Shown: positions 54,146 through 64,000 of the stretch, piece after piece
Position numbering within the stretch: the first letter of the stretch is position 1
How the letters are laid out: each line of letters opens with the position of its first letter
Assembly: GCA_020809705.1 (NCBI GenBank)
Contig: CP085829.1
Location: 682,001 to 746,000, forward strand
Direction: 5' to 3'
DNA length: 64,000 nt
Source: Calonectria ilicicola
Lineage: Eukaryota; Ascomycota; Sordariomycetes; Hypocreales; Nectriaceae
Program-made: the position numbers and the translations under genes
The notes under the pieces: model-generated
What the model was told of the DNA's origin: nothing
The model's input: only the letters and a program-made list of their open reading frames with translations
Database searches by the model: none

Positions 54146-55669
54146 TCAAGACTTGGGTCCAGGAATAAGTTGACCAATGCGTTTCATAATTGCAAGACAG
54201 AGTGGAGCCACTTCTATAGCTGCAGCTACTGGATCATACTTTGCAAACTCCGGGCGCAGCCCACAACTCCATTCGTAGCAGACACGCACTTGCATGTCAA
54301 TACTCGCCTGCCAATCTTCTGCATTTAAACTCTCTTCAAGTACCGCCTGAAGAACAAGACCCAGCGGGTTCTGAGATGAAATTTGTGACAGTGATAACTT
54401 TCTGTCCGCATCACAAGGCGGAGCAATGTCCTCGTAGAAGGGAGACGAACAGCAAACGATGGATTCTGCTTCAAGGGGTGACATTCGACCCCGTATCCTG
54501 GTGTTATGGCGTGGGCTTGTCAATGAATACAAAAATGTGTACAATGCTGCCATATGGCGCGGAATTGGCTGGCATACAAATAGATGCTTCATGTGCCGGA
54601 TGAATATGTCGAGACGACCTAGTTCCACGAGTGGCCGGCCGGACCATAAGTCATCCTCTACACCGTCAATCATTCCGACAAGCTGTGGGGTGATCTGATG
54701 GGCAGATGCAATGTCGCTGTTATCGTGAGATTGGCAGTCTGCAAGCAACATAGCCCCTCGAAATATCATCACATCTCGAAACTGCTTGAGGTCCGGTGTG
54801 AAGGGCCAGGGGACCCGAGGTACAAGACTTCGAAGGATAAGGTTTGTTGCCACGCGTCCATAATGTCCCTCTGATTCTTTGCCAACATCGAGTGTGCCAT
54901 GGCAAACAAACTGGTGATCCGTAGCTGTGAAACACTCCCCGTTATCCGACTGACGTGAGGTCAGCCATCCACCCCACATTTTCACCAGCGGTATAACGGA
55001 TGACAGGTTGTAGTCTGCGTAATAACAGCTGGGATGCATGGCGAGGCCGAAAACAACCTCGCCTGAGTGCTTGAGGCTGGTACTAGACCTGTTAAGAGGT
55101 TTTTGAGTTGAGCCGGAGTCCTGGCCTTCAGCGAGAGCGGTTGCCAGGGTGATGTATAGCCCTTTCGCCTCTTTGGTGGCAGAGTAGTCCTTTGATGATG
55201 GCGTTGTGGATGCGGACCTAGCATAGAACCATATCTCAGTTATGGCTGCACGAAGCAGCATCTCGGCTATTGTGTCACCTCGAAGCCCCAAACCCTTGTA
55301 ACTATTCCGCAATCGTCTTGCTGCATCATCAGCAGGGCGTTTGACGCTCTCAAGTACCTCACAAGTCTGTGTGTAGTTCAGGTCCAAAGCCAAGATGATA
55401 CGAAGATGATTGGAGAATTCGACAACTGGGTTAGAGGCTGTGGTGCTTTTGAGACAAATAAGACCTCGCTTGATGGAGATCCATGCCTCACTGCAGGAAA
55501 GGATTTGGTCATCACAGTGAATGCATCTGCTCGTCAGGCGGTCTTGCGCTATACATTCGCCTCGGAGCTGGTAAAACAGCTCGAAGTATTGACGATAGCA
55601 TTCCAATGCATCGGGCTCATCTCGTCCTAAAAGGTCTTGGGAGATGAAACTGTGCTCTAATCTTAACAT
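54146..55669 (-). CDS. Hypothetical protein (507 aa)
   Basis: Intronless frame. The in-frame ATG at 55837 would give 563 aa, but the ATG at 55669 (MLRLEHSFISQDLLGRDEPD) starts the plausible protein. There is a cysteine-rich patch near the N-terminus (CIHCDDQILSC), too incomplete for a Zn2Cys6 cluster. The middle is helical (VVFGLAMHPSCYYADYN; VGKESEGHYGRVATNLIL), and ELGRLDIFIRHMKHLFVC precedes a segment rich in aromatic residues. The general helical character is reminiscent of the regulatory half of Zn2Cys6 factors, but I cannot assign a family. It lies between the two copies of the dispersed repeat. Confidence 0.6.
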   Translation of the reverse strand: MLRLEHSFISQDLLGRDEPDALECYRQYFELFYQLRGECIAQDRLTSRCIHCDDQILSCSEAWISIKRGLICLKSTTASNPVVEFSNHLRIILALDLNYTQTCEVLESVKRPADDAARRLRNSYKGLGLRGDTIAEMLLRAAITEIWFYARSASTTPSSKDYSATKEAKGLYITLATALAEGQDSGSTQKPLNRSSTSLKHSGEVVFGLAMHPSCYYADYNLSSVIPLVKMWGGWLTSRQSDNGECFTATDHQFVCHGTLDVGKESEGHYGRVATNLILRSLVPRVPWPFTPDLKQFRDVMIFRGAMLLADCQSHDNSDIASAHQITPQLVGMIDGVEDDLWSGRPLVELGRLDIFIRHMKHLFVCQPIPRHMAALYTFLYSLTSPRHNTRIRGRMSPLEAESIVCCSSPFYEDIAPPCDADRKLSLSQISSQNPLGLVLQAVLEESLNAEDWQASIDMQVRVCYEWSCGLRPEFAKYDPVAAAIEVAPLCLAIMKRIGQLIPGPKS

Positions 55670-57117
55670 CGCTAAGATTGATAACTCTTTCTTTCCCAAA
55701 AAGAAAATACGATGTTTAATGAAATAGCTGAATGAAATGATTCTTTGCGGATGAGTTGTCTGTTCCCTCCTGATTAGAGAAGGAAAACGCCAGCTATTTA
55801 TAATTGTAATGGCTATATACGGAAATTCCCCGTCCAAGTCTTCATCCGCGAGTAGCTCTTCATTGACAAATTACAGGGATAATCTGCGAATGATGTATGT
55901 GCATGCGGCAAGAAGCGGCAGTTTCAGCAATCCAGAACTTTGTGGGTAGCTGAACTGATAAGCTCGTATAAAATCTCAGCTTCTTGTGTAGTAAATCCGC
56001 AGCGCCAGGTATTGCCGTATTTAGACAGATGCTTGCATATTAGTGCAGGTTCATCGTAAATGTGTGATATTGGATCAAATTCTGCAGATAGACTTGCCTC
56101 AGATCACAATCTCTATTAGTGGAAGAGCTCGACCTTTGATAATTGTCGGATTCAATGTAAATTGGATTCTAATACAACTTGAGAGCGCCATGGGCTGTAA
56201 AAGAAATCTTTGCGATGTTTACTGCCATTGTTGTGCCGCATCGTAATTTACCCGGTTCCCGGGTCCTGCCTACTGGCCCGTGCCGTGGCGGAGCATCGGG
56301 CCATTATGATATGATGCTTGTCTGCAGCTTTTACACCTTGGCCGGGTAGTTTGATTGGTGAACACCCCACCCCAATCTTGGCATAATCTTTTGGGGCTGA
56401 GCGAGGCAATTGACAGCATTTTACCGCTATTTGTTGAAGGGGTTGCTGCTGGAACTGTATTGGTTGGAAAAGACTATTTGAAAACGGTAAAGAGAGACTG
56501 GTTCTGAGTAGGTCAAATAATATGTCTCGTTCAGATTGAAGGGGGGTACGTTATTGGTTACACAACACAGCCTGGAATGACAAGACGATCAGAAACCTAA
56601 GATAAAGTTGGAGGAACAAGGCAACCTAGTTGTGGATACCACAGCGGAATTATGCAATTTATCGCGAATGTGTCGGCGCTTAACCAATTCTATGTCCAAG
56701 CCTGTTGGCCGGACGAGGTGGGGAGGCTTTCTTGCCCCTACTAGAGCGAGAAAACTCTTGAGGACAATCCTTGTGCACCAGTCTAAATAGGCAGTTCTTA
56801 TCGTCAGTATGCAGGATAATGAAAGTACCCTGCTGACACGCAGATGCATGGTTTATGGACCACCACCAAGGTTCCGCAACAAACCACAAACCCCATGGGT
56901 CCGAGGTAGCCGCTCCGATGTGCCCGTGTGACTTATTTGCTAATGTGGAGAAAAGTAACGAGCCAAATCAAGCCAGGCAGAAGCCCTTTCACAGGGTTAG
57001 CTACTGGATCTGCATCGGAATTTTTCCCATTTTAATAGCTGGTTCAGTTTAACACTGACTTGCTGTTGGTCATGATTTGTAGATTACCAGGCTTGTCGGT
57101 CATGTGATTAGCTAACC

Positions 57118-57272
57118 CATCGTCAACACCAAAATACGTCGACACTATCATTGATATTTTAGCGTTGCATGATATCGAGCACACGCTGATTGAGAGGGTT
57201 GGAAATGGGTTGTCCATTGAGCAGCGTGAGAGGGTTACTATGGCATTCTATGTTGAATTAATTGCAGATTAA
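57118..57272 (+). pseudogene. PDR-type ABC transporter relic (second nucleotide-binding domain)
   Basis: The frame reads [20 protein letters not shown], then [13 protein letters not shown], then VELIAD and a stop at 57270. This matches the ABC signature segment of NBD2 of fungal pleiotropic-drug-resistance transporters (usual form: VD-x-IIDLL-x5-IE, GNGLS-x-EQRKRVT-x-GVELVA). Two extra codons sit between the signature and VEL. No Walker A or transmembrane part is visible nearby, so this is a leftover fragment of a lost full-size transporter gene. Confidence 0.75.
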
Positions 57273-57768
57273 GGTCCGTATCCGATTAGGATAAACCTAT
57301 TTATTTTCTTACCATGCTTCCGGTTTGCAATGATCAAGTTGGCGAATTTGTGCATCTAAACACAGCACTACTATATTTCACATAGAGTAAGGCCAGACGT
57401 TGGAACTCGATGAAATGAGGATGAACTCAAGACATATTGTGCACCAGAACCCATCATTTGATGCTAAATGTTAACAATGCTGGAAGATTTCGTTGAGCCA
57501 CATGTCGACTGGACCACATCTGTCGTCTTACAACTGACCGGGCTCGTCGCGAGGCATTGGAAAAACTACCACTAACATTACTACAACTTACGAAACAATA
57601 CTCATGAAGGTGGAATTGGCTGGAATATGAAGACACACACCAAAGCAAAAACAATGAGAAGGCAGACTGTCGGCCCGGGCTTGCGGGTGTAAATAGTAAT
57701 ATTAGTCCCGCCAAATGCAGGGCAAAATAAAACAAAGATCCAAAACAGCTGGGTTAAAATAAATACCT

Positions 57769-58210
57769 CAACCATCATGTTCCATCATTTCTTCATTACA
57801 CTTTACGCATCAATTACTTCTCAGATGGAAGAATATAGTATCCCACAAGAGGTGGATACAACTGCACCAATGGTACCCGTTCTTGGCGAGGGCAGGAGAC
57901 CTTCGCGAGGAGAGGTTGAGGAATTCTGAACTTGCAGTTGATAGAGCGTGTGCATCGGTGACGCTACACTAAAATTTTGGTGAAATGGTTGCGTCACGCG
58001 ATGGCGAACCTTCCAGTGCCATAGCACAACTGGTTTTGCCGTGTTAAAATCTCAGTGACGGAGCTATGCAATGACACACTCCAAAAAGCAGCTTAGTCAG
58101 ACTAGAGTGCTTTGGTCTGGCGGTGCTAAAATTGCAGTGAAGAATTGGGATGATGATGTGGACCCACTCTGCTGCAAGGCGACTGGCTGTGTGGTGCTAA
58201 AATTGCAGTG
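57769..58210 (+). repeat. Dispersed repeat, copy B, with four 16-bp motifs
   Basis: 57769-58139 aligns with copy A (53223-53570). Motif copies at 57967 (degenerate, CACTAAAATTTTGGTG), 58042 (TGTTAAAATCTCAGTG), 58124 and 58195 (both TGCTAAAATTGCAGTG), spaced 75, 82 and 71 bp. The last ends about 90 bp before the start codon of the Zn2Cys6 gene at 58301. Confidence 0.8.
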
Positions 58211-58300
58211 AAACAACTCGCGACCGGCATGCCGGCCTTGCGCTTGTCATCGCTATCCAATCGAGAACCTTATCGATAACCAACGTTGAGCATCACTTCT

Positions 58301-60083
58301 ATGAGCGCGCCTCTTCGAAGCAAGCAAGGCTGCTGGACCTGTCGGCTGCGCAAAAAGAAGTGCGACGAAATCCGCCCGCACTGCACCACATGCGCGTCAC
58401 TCGCCATCACCTGCTACGGGTTCGGCCCCAAGCCTGACTGGATGCACGATGCGGGACAGAGGCGAGCCATCATCCAAGGCTTCAGGGAGACTGTGAAGCA
58501 CACATCGAGACGCAAAGCACCAGTAGACATTGCAACCCACGAAAACCGCGCCATTAAGCCAGCACCACGACCATCCAATGCCACCACATCCACACCGCCC
58601 TTGGTCAGCCACCATCGACGTCAACATCAAGACGACGGCGACAATCCCATCCCGCCACAGCCACCCTCCCATGAGAATGATTCGAACTCATCGCAACCCA
58701 TATCTCCTGTAAGAATCCCGTCACCAGCAGACGAGACATTCTAATCCACTTCAGCATTCACCCCCGGAGCAAGATTCCATCCCTATTCCCACAGGAGAAG
58801 AATCCGTGCTTTTGATGCATTTTCTGGACAAGGTCTTCCCACTAGAATATCCCATTTACAACCCGCCAATCTCGGAAGGCGGCCGAGGTTGGCTGCTCTC
58901 TGTTCTGCTCAACACCAAACAGCTCTACCATGCCGCCCTTACCCTAAGCGCATACCACCAACGGGCTGTTGGCGCCGAGGGTATGAGCCATCCGTCCCAG
59001 ACCGCTTCTTTGAACCGTCAAGAATCCCATCTCAGTGCTTGCATGAAAATGATTCATCAAAATGCCGAACCTGGCTGTCCAGGAAATAAGATAGGAATTG
59101 TCGCTGCCATTGTTCAGTTGTTATTCTTCACGGTATGCTTGTGTCTGGACATTTACCAGCCATCAGCTAACAAGTTTAACCAGCTCTTTTCTAGTTCCGA
59201 TGATATGTGGAAAGCACATCTGGAAGTACTGGTAAAGTTGTCCTATCAACACTACGAAAAAGAATTAGAAGGTGTTGGCTTGCCGGAAACAGCAAGGACT
59301 GATATCCTTGAGGGCCGCCATCCGTTAGAAAATGGCCCCAAAGAAATGGAACTTGTCGTAACATTCAGATTCCTCGGCAGTACAATACTATGGCTCGATA
59401 TCATTTCCTCCATCACAATGGGGGTAGCACCGCATCTACTGCCACATCATTCCTCCTTCCTTGGCCCAAACTCTCAGATGCGACTTGAAAATATTATGGG
59501 CTGTCGAAATTCGGTCATGGTTCAAATCAGCCGCATCGCCGCCCTTTATGCACAAAAGGATCAATTGTTACAGCAGGGAGCCTTCGATTCCGCACAATTT
59601 GAGCAAGCGGCACGCGATCTTAGCTTAGATTGCATGGCACAGGAAAGCTTGGAATGCTTGGGCATTGCTGAGGGCAACACGATAGCGGCGCTAGACTCCA
59701 ATTCGGACTCGTCGGTTCTCGTCACATTCATGTTCACCCGCATGATCTCAGTGTATCTACACCTTGTTGCTCAAGACTTTCAGAATCTGGAAGTATTGCA
59801 TTCACACGTCTCTGTGGTCATTCAAATCCTTCAGAAAGGTGTCTCATCCGAAGTCCTGCGGGCAATTATCTGTCCCATCTATGTTATTGGGACTGTAGCA
59901 GGACCAGAAGATCAGCAATTCTTTCGGGATTTACTCTCTTCTCCTCCACTACTCGACCCATCCATGCAACATCGACGAAAGATTCTCCCAGCATTGGAAC
60001 AAATCTGGGGCAGAAGATACCAAGCGCCAGGTATCACTTGGAAAGATTGCGTTCATCTCACGTCAGATATTCTGCTTGTTTAG
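58301..60083 (+). CDS. Zn2Cys6 transcription factor
   Basis: Exons 58301-58708, 58755-59132 and 59184-60083; introns 46 and 51 bp (the second is in frame and inferred from GTATGC...AACCAG), 561 aa. The zinc cluster is at the extreme N-terminus (CWTCRLRKKKC then CTTCASLAITC), followed by a proline/histidine-rich linker (residues 75-140). The C-terminal region (VLLMHFLDKVFPLEYP, YHAALTLSAYHQ, FLGSTILWLDIIS) is the Fungal_trans_2-type regulatory half. It is convergent with the flavoprotein gene at 60214, 130 bp away. The promoter contains the 16-bp motif array of repeat B. Confidence 0.9.
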
Positions 60084-60213
60084 AGATGTACTCTCCACTA
60101 TACTTATAATGTGATAATTAAAGTGGTATTGAACTATGGTATACTTGAATAAAACTGAGCTAGTTGCTGTGGCCAACTAAGCTATCTAGATCATGAAAAC
60201 AACATCATGGCAT

Positions 60214-61371
60214 TCAGATTGCCCCTAAAGTAACAAATCTATCACCGTTCGCACAATCGGGAGCGTAATCCGTACCCAAAGTCCGCGATTTAAGATACCA
60301 TACCAGCCATGTCCAAAGCTTATAGCCAAAAATCTGGCCCGTGGCGTAATCAGGGCCAATTGAAACCAGGTGCCCGAATGTGGTTTTAGGCACATACTCG
60401 GGCACCTCGCCAGTCGCAAAGTATTTCTCCAGAGCTTCCACAACGTGCTTCACGTGAGACTCTGCATTTCTCACCTGCATATCCTCGCCGTCGGAGACAT
60501 CGCCAACAATGAAGGCATTACTGTACCCCAGTGCCTGTCTGGTCTTGGTGACTTTGAGGCGACCGTTGGGCTGTCGCATGCCAGCAGGCGCAAAGTCCGA
60601 GTTAAATTGGAGGCCCCACGTTGGAATAAACAAGTCAGTGTTTATAGTCTCGCTTGTGCCGTCTCTGTGGCTGATTTCGAGCACCGTGGTACCATTTTCT
60701 TCTTTGGTGTTTGTGATTTTGGCGCTGGTAATCATCTTTACCTTTAGCTTTTCCAAACTCTTTCGTGCATCCTTTCGAACCCTCTCCATGATGCGATTTT
60801 CCAGGAACATTGAACCGTTGGTGAGAATTGTGATGGATTTTGTTCCATGCTTGGCATACGCAGAGCCCAGCTCGCCAGCGACCTCGACGCCTGTCGCGCC
60901 GCCTCCACCGACGACAATTGACTTGGCACTCTTCACCTTGTCCCGAAGGTCTGCAAGCGCAGCATGGGTCTCTTTGCTGCTTCCCACGAGCTTCCAGGGC
61001 ATTTTGTTCTTGGCCATGCTGCCCGTGGCGACGATGATGGTGTGATAATCGATGGTTCGAGAAGATCCATCATTCATGGCAACGAGTACAGAGTTGTTTT
61101 CGGGGGTCCAAGTCTCAGCCTTGCCATGGAAAAACTCAAATCGTGAAGAAGGGTACTTTTGGAAGAGCTTTGGAATATTGAAAAAAATCTTATCATCGCT
61201 CATCTTGTCAGGAACAGCGACTCTGGGAGTGGCCAGCGCCCAGTAGAAGTCATCAGCGGGAGAGACGAGCAGAACTCGGAGGTCTAACTTTTCGGCTTGA
61301 TGTTTGAGAATGGAATGGGCTGCAGGCAAGCCAGCAAAGCCGGCACCGAGGATCACGACAGTCTTGGGCAT
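60214..61371 (-). CDS. AIF/FSP1-like FAD-dependent oxidoreductase
   Basis: Single exon, 385 aa from MPKTVVILGAGFAGLPAAHS, which is the FAD-binding GxGxxG at the N-terminus. A second dinucleotide fold, SIVVGGGGATGVEVAGELGS (about 150-170), binds NAD(P)H, and NAFIVGDVSDGEDM near 290 is the second FAD motif. Length and layout match the AMID/FSP1 group of NAD(P)H:quinone oxidoreductases rather than mitochondrial NDH-2. No mitochondrial presequence; the C-terminus ends with a tryptophan-rich amphipathic stretch (YKLWTWLVWYLKSR) that could contact membranes. Typical role: quinone reduction or redox stress response. Confidence 0.9.
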   Translation of the reverse strand: MPKTVVILGAGFAGLPAAHSILKHQAEKLDLRVLLVSPADDFYWALATPRVAVPDKMSDDKIFFNIPKLFQKYPSSRFEFFHGKAETWTPENNSVLVAMNDGSSRTIDYHTIIVATGSMAKNKMPWKLVGSSKETHAALADLRDKVKSAKSIVVGGGGATGVEVAGELGSAYAKHGTKSITILTNGSMFLENRIMERVRKDARKSLEKLKVKMITSAKITNTKEENGTTVLEISHRDGTSETINTDLFIPTWGLQFNSDFAPAGMRQPNGRLKVTKTRQALGYSNAFIVGDVSDGEDMQVRNAESHVKHVVEALEKYFATGEVPEYVPKTTFGHLVSIGPDYATGQIFGYKLWTWLVWYLKSRTLGTDYAPDCANGDRFVTLGAI

Positions 61372-62451
61372 GATTTGGGTGGTAGAAAATAGCTTATGAT
61401 AGATTGGGATGGGGTATGGAGGTCAAATGTAGGGAAGTCTGTTACAATATATAGATCAATTAATTCTATCTAATACAGAAAAACTATTGAATTACAAATA
61501 TGAGAGCATCGGGTTCTGAGTTAGGCCGACTTGGAAATTATTTAGAGAGAGGCCGGCGCCATTACGAGGGTTGATCATCCCGTCGGTACAGGAAAGAAGC
61601 TGATACGATTCGCCAAGTGCCACGGTACATGGGTCGGGCTTGTCGGCAAAGAGTTTGGTCCTCGGATTATTCGGAATTCTCACAAAATCCATGGCTCTCC
61701 TTTCTACTCATGACCAGTCTGCAAGTTTAGGTCGTAATCTCATGCCTGTTGCTCCCATCCGTTCCCCATTTCGACCCACTTCGTTGCTGGCCAGGGCTGA
61801 GATTGCTCTGCGCTTCGCTCTCTGATTGGCTACCGGCGGCGGCAAAGAACCACATCTGCGCTTCGCCATATGATTGGACACTGCTGCGGCTATCTTGCAT
61901 TACATCGCAGAAGACATTGCGCTGAGCCGATGTGGCCTATGATATTCGATTTATTATCTCTTGCGGGTGTAAAATATGTTCTGAAGATGCACGCGCGCTA
62001 TCGTCGGTGGATGAAACATTAAATCCTCTAGATCAAATACCGGGGTCTCGTGTCCAGCAACCAACAACCTCTACTCGAACAAGCTCACTACCATAAACAA
62101 AAAGCAAAGAGTTTAATTAGTTCGAGTAATTCAGATTATCTCTACTACATCCCTTTGCACCGGCCAGGATCGGAATGGATTTTTCTTTGTTGTCTGTGAG
62201 GGTGTTATTTGGCGATGGTATAGGGTATTTTCCGTATTCGCTTTTTTGAGTCACAGTGTGGGTCCCTCAGACGGTGAGCGGAATTTACGCTATCAGAGCC
62301 GTGTTTTGTTCATTGTCTTCTAGCATGATCCCTGACCAAGTGCGGGGTTCGAGAGGCAATAAAAATGTAGCAGCGAAAGCATCCGAGGAAAATCGTCTGC
62401 AGTAAAAAGAAGGCGAAGTCAACATCACTTTATGCTCTATCAACCATCAAG
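61372..62451. other. Intergenic, no gene seen
   Basis: Contains an imperfect direct repeat around 61809-61880 (CTGCGCTTCGC ... TGATTGG, two copies about 46 bp apart; ATTGG is a CCAAT box in reverse). No supported coding frame. Confidence 0.5.
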
Positions 62452-63349
62452 ATGCAGTTGGACACCGTCACAAATAACGCTAACCAGGAAGCGCTGAAGA
62501 TGTACTACTATCTCGGTTTTGCCTCATGCTCTTGCTGACAGGTGCCAGGGCGGAGTCGGGAATGTATTCTGACTTTACCATCAGATGCGGAGAAAAAGAA
62601 TACCCAGTGCACAAGGTGATCATATGCACTCGATCGCAGTTCTTCGCAAAAGCATTGGATAATCCTTTTCAGGTATGGGGCTTGTGAGAGCCTGATCGCA
62701 TGTGGCTGAGATGACCCTAGGAAAGTCAAACTGGCACAGTTGACCTATCAGATGATGACCCCGAAGCGGTGGACTCAATGCTCTGTTACATTTATAACGG
62801 GTATTTTCCGCGATCAGCACCAGGAACCGCTCCTGGATTTGTTAGGGGGGATGAGTATGAGGAATTTTGGGCCACTAAGGATCACGGTGAGACTTTGGAA
62901 TATCTAAATAGCTTGGTTGCGACGTACAGACTGACTTGAATCTAGGGGACCTCCCAGTAGCCATTGGAAAGGATTTCTTAGTTCTACATGCTAAAGTCTA
63001 TGCAATCGCGGAAAAGTATGCGGTCACGGGGCTAAAGGAATTAGCAGCTCGATATTTCATTGGTACGCTACGTGCCAAGAATGTGGTAGCCGATCAAGAG
63101 CTTGCAGACGCCTGCAAAATCGCGTACACCTCGACTATTGACTCAGATCGAGGGTTGAGAAACCCAATCTCCAGCTTCATATATTACCATACTCCTAGGC
63201 TCGATGAGCCATCACTTCAGGAACTTTTGAAGAGCTGTCCTGATTTGATGTTTGAGGTTATTATGCGCCATCGAGATGCAACAATCGACAAAATAGAAAG
63301 CGGTGATCTTGTGGTTCATTACGATGTATGGGAATATGAGATGCCATAG
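62452..63349 (+). CDS. BTB/POZ-domain protein
   Basis: Four exons, 62452-62501, 62549-62672, 62721-62886 and 62946-63349 (introns 47, 48 and 59 bp), 247 aa. The BTB domain is unmistakable after splicing: SGMYSDFTIRCGEKEYPVHK, VIICTRSQFFAKALDNPFQ, ESQTGTVDLSDDDPEAVDSM and LCYIYNGYF. The C-terminal half (HAKVYAIAEKYAVTGLKELA) is the usual fungal BTB extension. Fungal BTB proteins of this size are often Cul3 adaptors or scaffold proteins; no Kelch or MATH partner domain is present. Confidence 0.9.
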
Positions 63350-63460
63350 ATACTGCAAATTCAAACGTTATTTTGTAGGTTGATAATACCCTAGCTCGTT
63401 CAATGAGTCGCTTATGTGAACTGGAAGCCCTCATTTCCCAGGTCTTCAGTTGATATAGTT

Positions 63461-64000
63461 TTAGTAAGGCTTGGATCCAACGATGTTTCCGGCAGGCGAA
63501 TAATATCCAACGGTGTACCATGTACCATTTCCGTCGCTGGCGGTGGCGATGCCGACCCGAGTTGTTTTCCTCCAAACAATTTGAGCTATAGAGTTATTAG
63601 CACACTTTGAAAAAAATACGACAGGACATTGACTGACTGTAAGGTGCATATGAGTTGAAATCTCCCTGAGGAATGACCTCATTATGGTATTTCTCTTGCG
63701 TTTTTAACCTAGACATCTGTTGTTAAACTATGGTGCGTCATATGGGCAATTGATTGACTCACCACCCCTCGGTCGCGAGGGTAATGGGATCTGAGGTAGG
63801 TTCTGTGCTCCAGCTAAGTAGATGTTAGAACATGTAGGGATGATGGTGTTTCAATGGAGCGCACTAGTATGCAATATTCTGACCATAGTTCGTTTCTTCA
63901 AGTTTGAACTCCTTGGTTTCAGCAAGATGGCGAGCCCAAGCTTTAGCCTTATCTTCAAGGCTTGTGTCCCACTCTAGTGGGCTCAACTCATGTTTTGCGC
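63461..64000 (-). CDS. CAP-superfamily (PR-1/SCP-like) protein, N-terminus beyond window
   Basis: Minus-strand exons 64000-63865 (open at the edge), 63813-63763, 63708-63638 and 63585-63461; introns 51-54 bp. The spliced product gives the CAP signatures: AKHELSPLEWDTSLEDKAKA (CAP helix), WARHLAETKEF, YGQNIAYYW, APYTQIVWRKTTRVGIATA (CAP1, the HYTQVVW-type motif with P-Y for H-Y) and WYTVGYYSPAGNIVG (CAP2). The His of the canonical GHYTQ is absent (APYTQ), which may affect the metal site. CAP proteins are usually secreted sterol- or lipid-binding proteins; the signal peptide would lie beyond 64000. Confidence 0.85.

Larger units (their letters stand above)
55670..58300. other. Long intergenic region with ABC relic and repeat copy B
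   Basis: 2.6 kb. Apart from the ABC-transporter relic at 57118 and repeat copy B at 57769, only short unsupported frames (for example 56589-56849, minus). Confidence 0.55.

Noticed and set aside
58301..58744. Zn2Cys6 exon as a truncated gene ending at the stop at 58742
   Set aside because: A GTAAGA...TTCAG intron (58709-58754) removes the stop and joins the regulatory half in phase.

Overview
The window is nuclear DNA of a filamentous ascomycete (Pezizomycotina; a Sordariomycete is my inference). Evidence: short 46-112 bp introns with GTAAGT/GTATGT-type donors and CTAAC/CTGAC branch sites, fungus-specific families (Zn2Cys6 regulators, HET, Clr5-ankyrin, fungal NLRs, rhodopsin-like membrane proteins, Dal5-type MFS) and a nuclear tRNA-Leu(CAA) with the standard 37/38 intron. 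Exon joins were worked out by hand from frame, phase and splice consensus. There are 24 protein-coding genes of reasonable support, two of them cut by the window edges (NACHT protein on the left, CAP protein on the right), plus one tRNA, three gene relics and several repeats.

Layout. 0-20 kb is rich in self/non-self and signalling genes: a NACHT-type NLR and a PNP/NB-ARC/TPR NLR transcribed divergently, a coiled-coil protein, an SRPK-like kinase, a conserved small protein, a Zn2Cys6 regulator, a HET-domain protein, and, head-to-head with HET, a five-exon gene joining an intact protein kinase to a PhoD-like phosphatase domain whose metal-binding motifs are all altered. 21-24.3 kb holds an RraA-like protein (with a GC-AG intron) and two small conserved proteins. 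25-30.3 kb is a compact trio of Zn2Cys6 regulator, arylsulfatase and Dal5-like transporter, readable as a sulfate-ester or related uptake module.

31-40 kb has a lineage-restricted 272-aa protein, a five-exon 1,490-aa fungal protein of unknown role, tRNA-Leu and an F-box-like protein. 40.8-49.1 kb contains a duplicated divergent gene pair: a small unknown protein on the minus strand facing a Clr5-domain gene on the plus strand. Both small genes look intact; one Clr5 partner is a full 1,279-aa ankyrin protein while the other is reduced to a 5' stub.

49.9-64 kb carries a D123/ATP-grasp-like protein, a seven-TM rhodopsin-like protein, an unknown 507-aa protein, a PDR-type ABC transporter relic, a Zn2Cys6 regulator, an AIF/FSP1-like flavoprotein, a BTB protein and a CAP (PR-1) protein. 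Two diverged copies of a ~350 bp repeat, each carrying several copies of the 16-bp motif TGCTAAAATTGCAGTG, flank the 53.6-57.8 kb block, and the second copy runs into the promoter of the Zn2Cys6 gene.

The strongest candidates for something undescribed are the kinase-pseudophosphatase fusion (16560-20346), the duplicated divergent Clr5 pair, and the 16-bp motif repeat.
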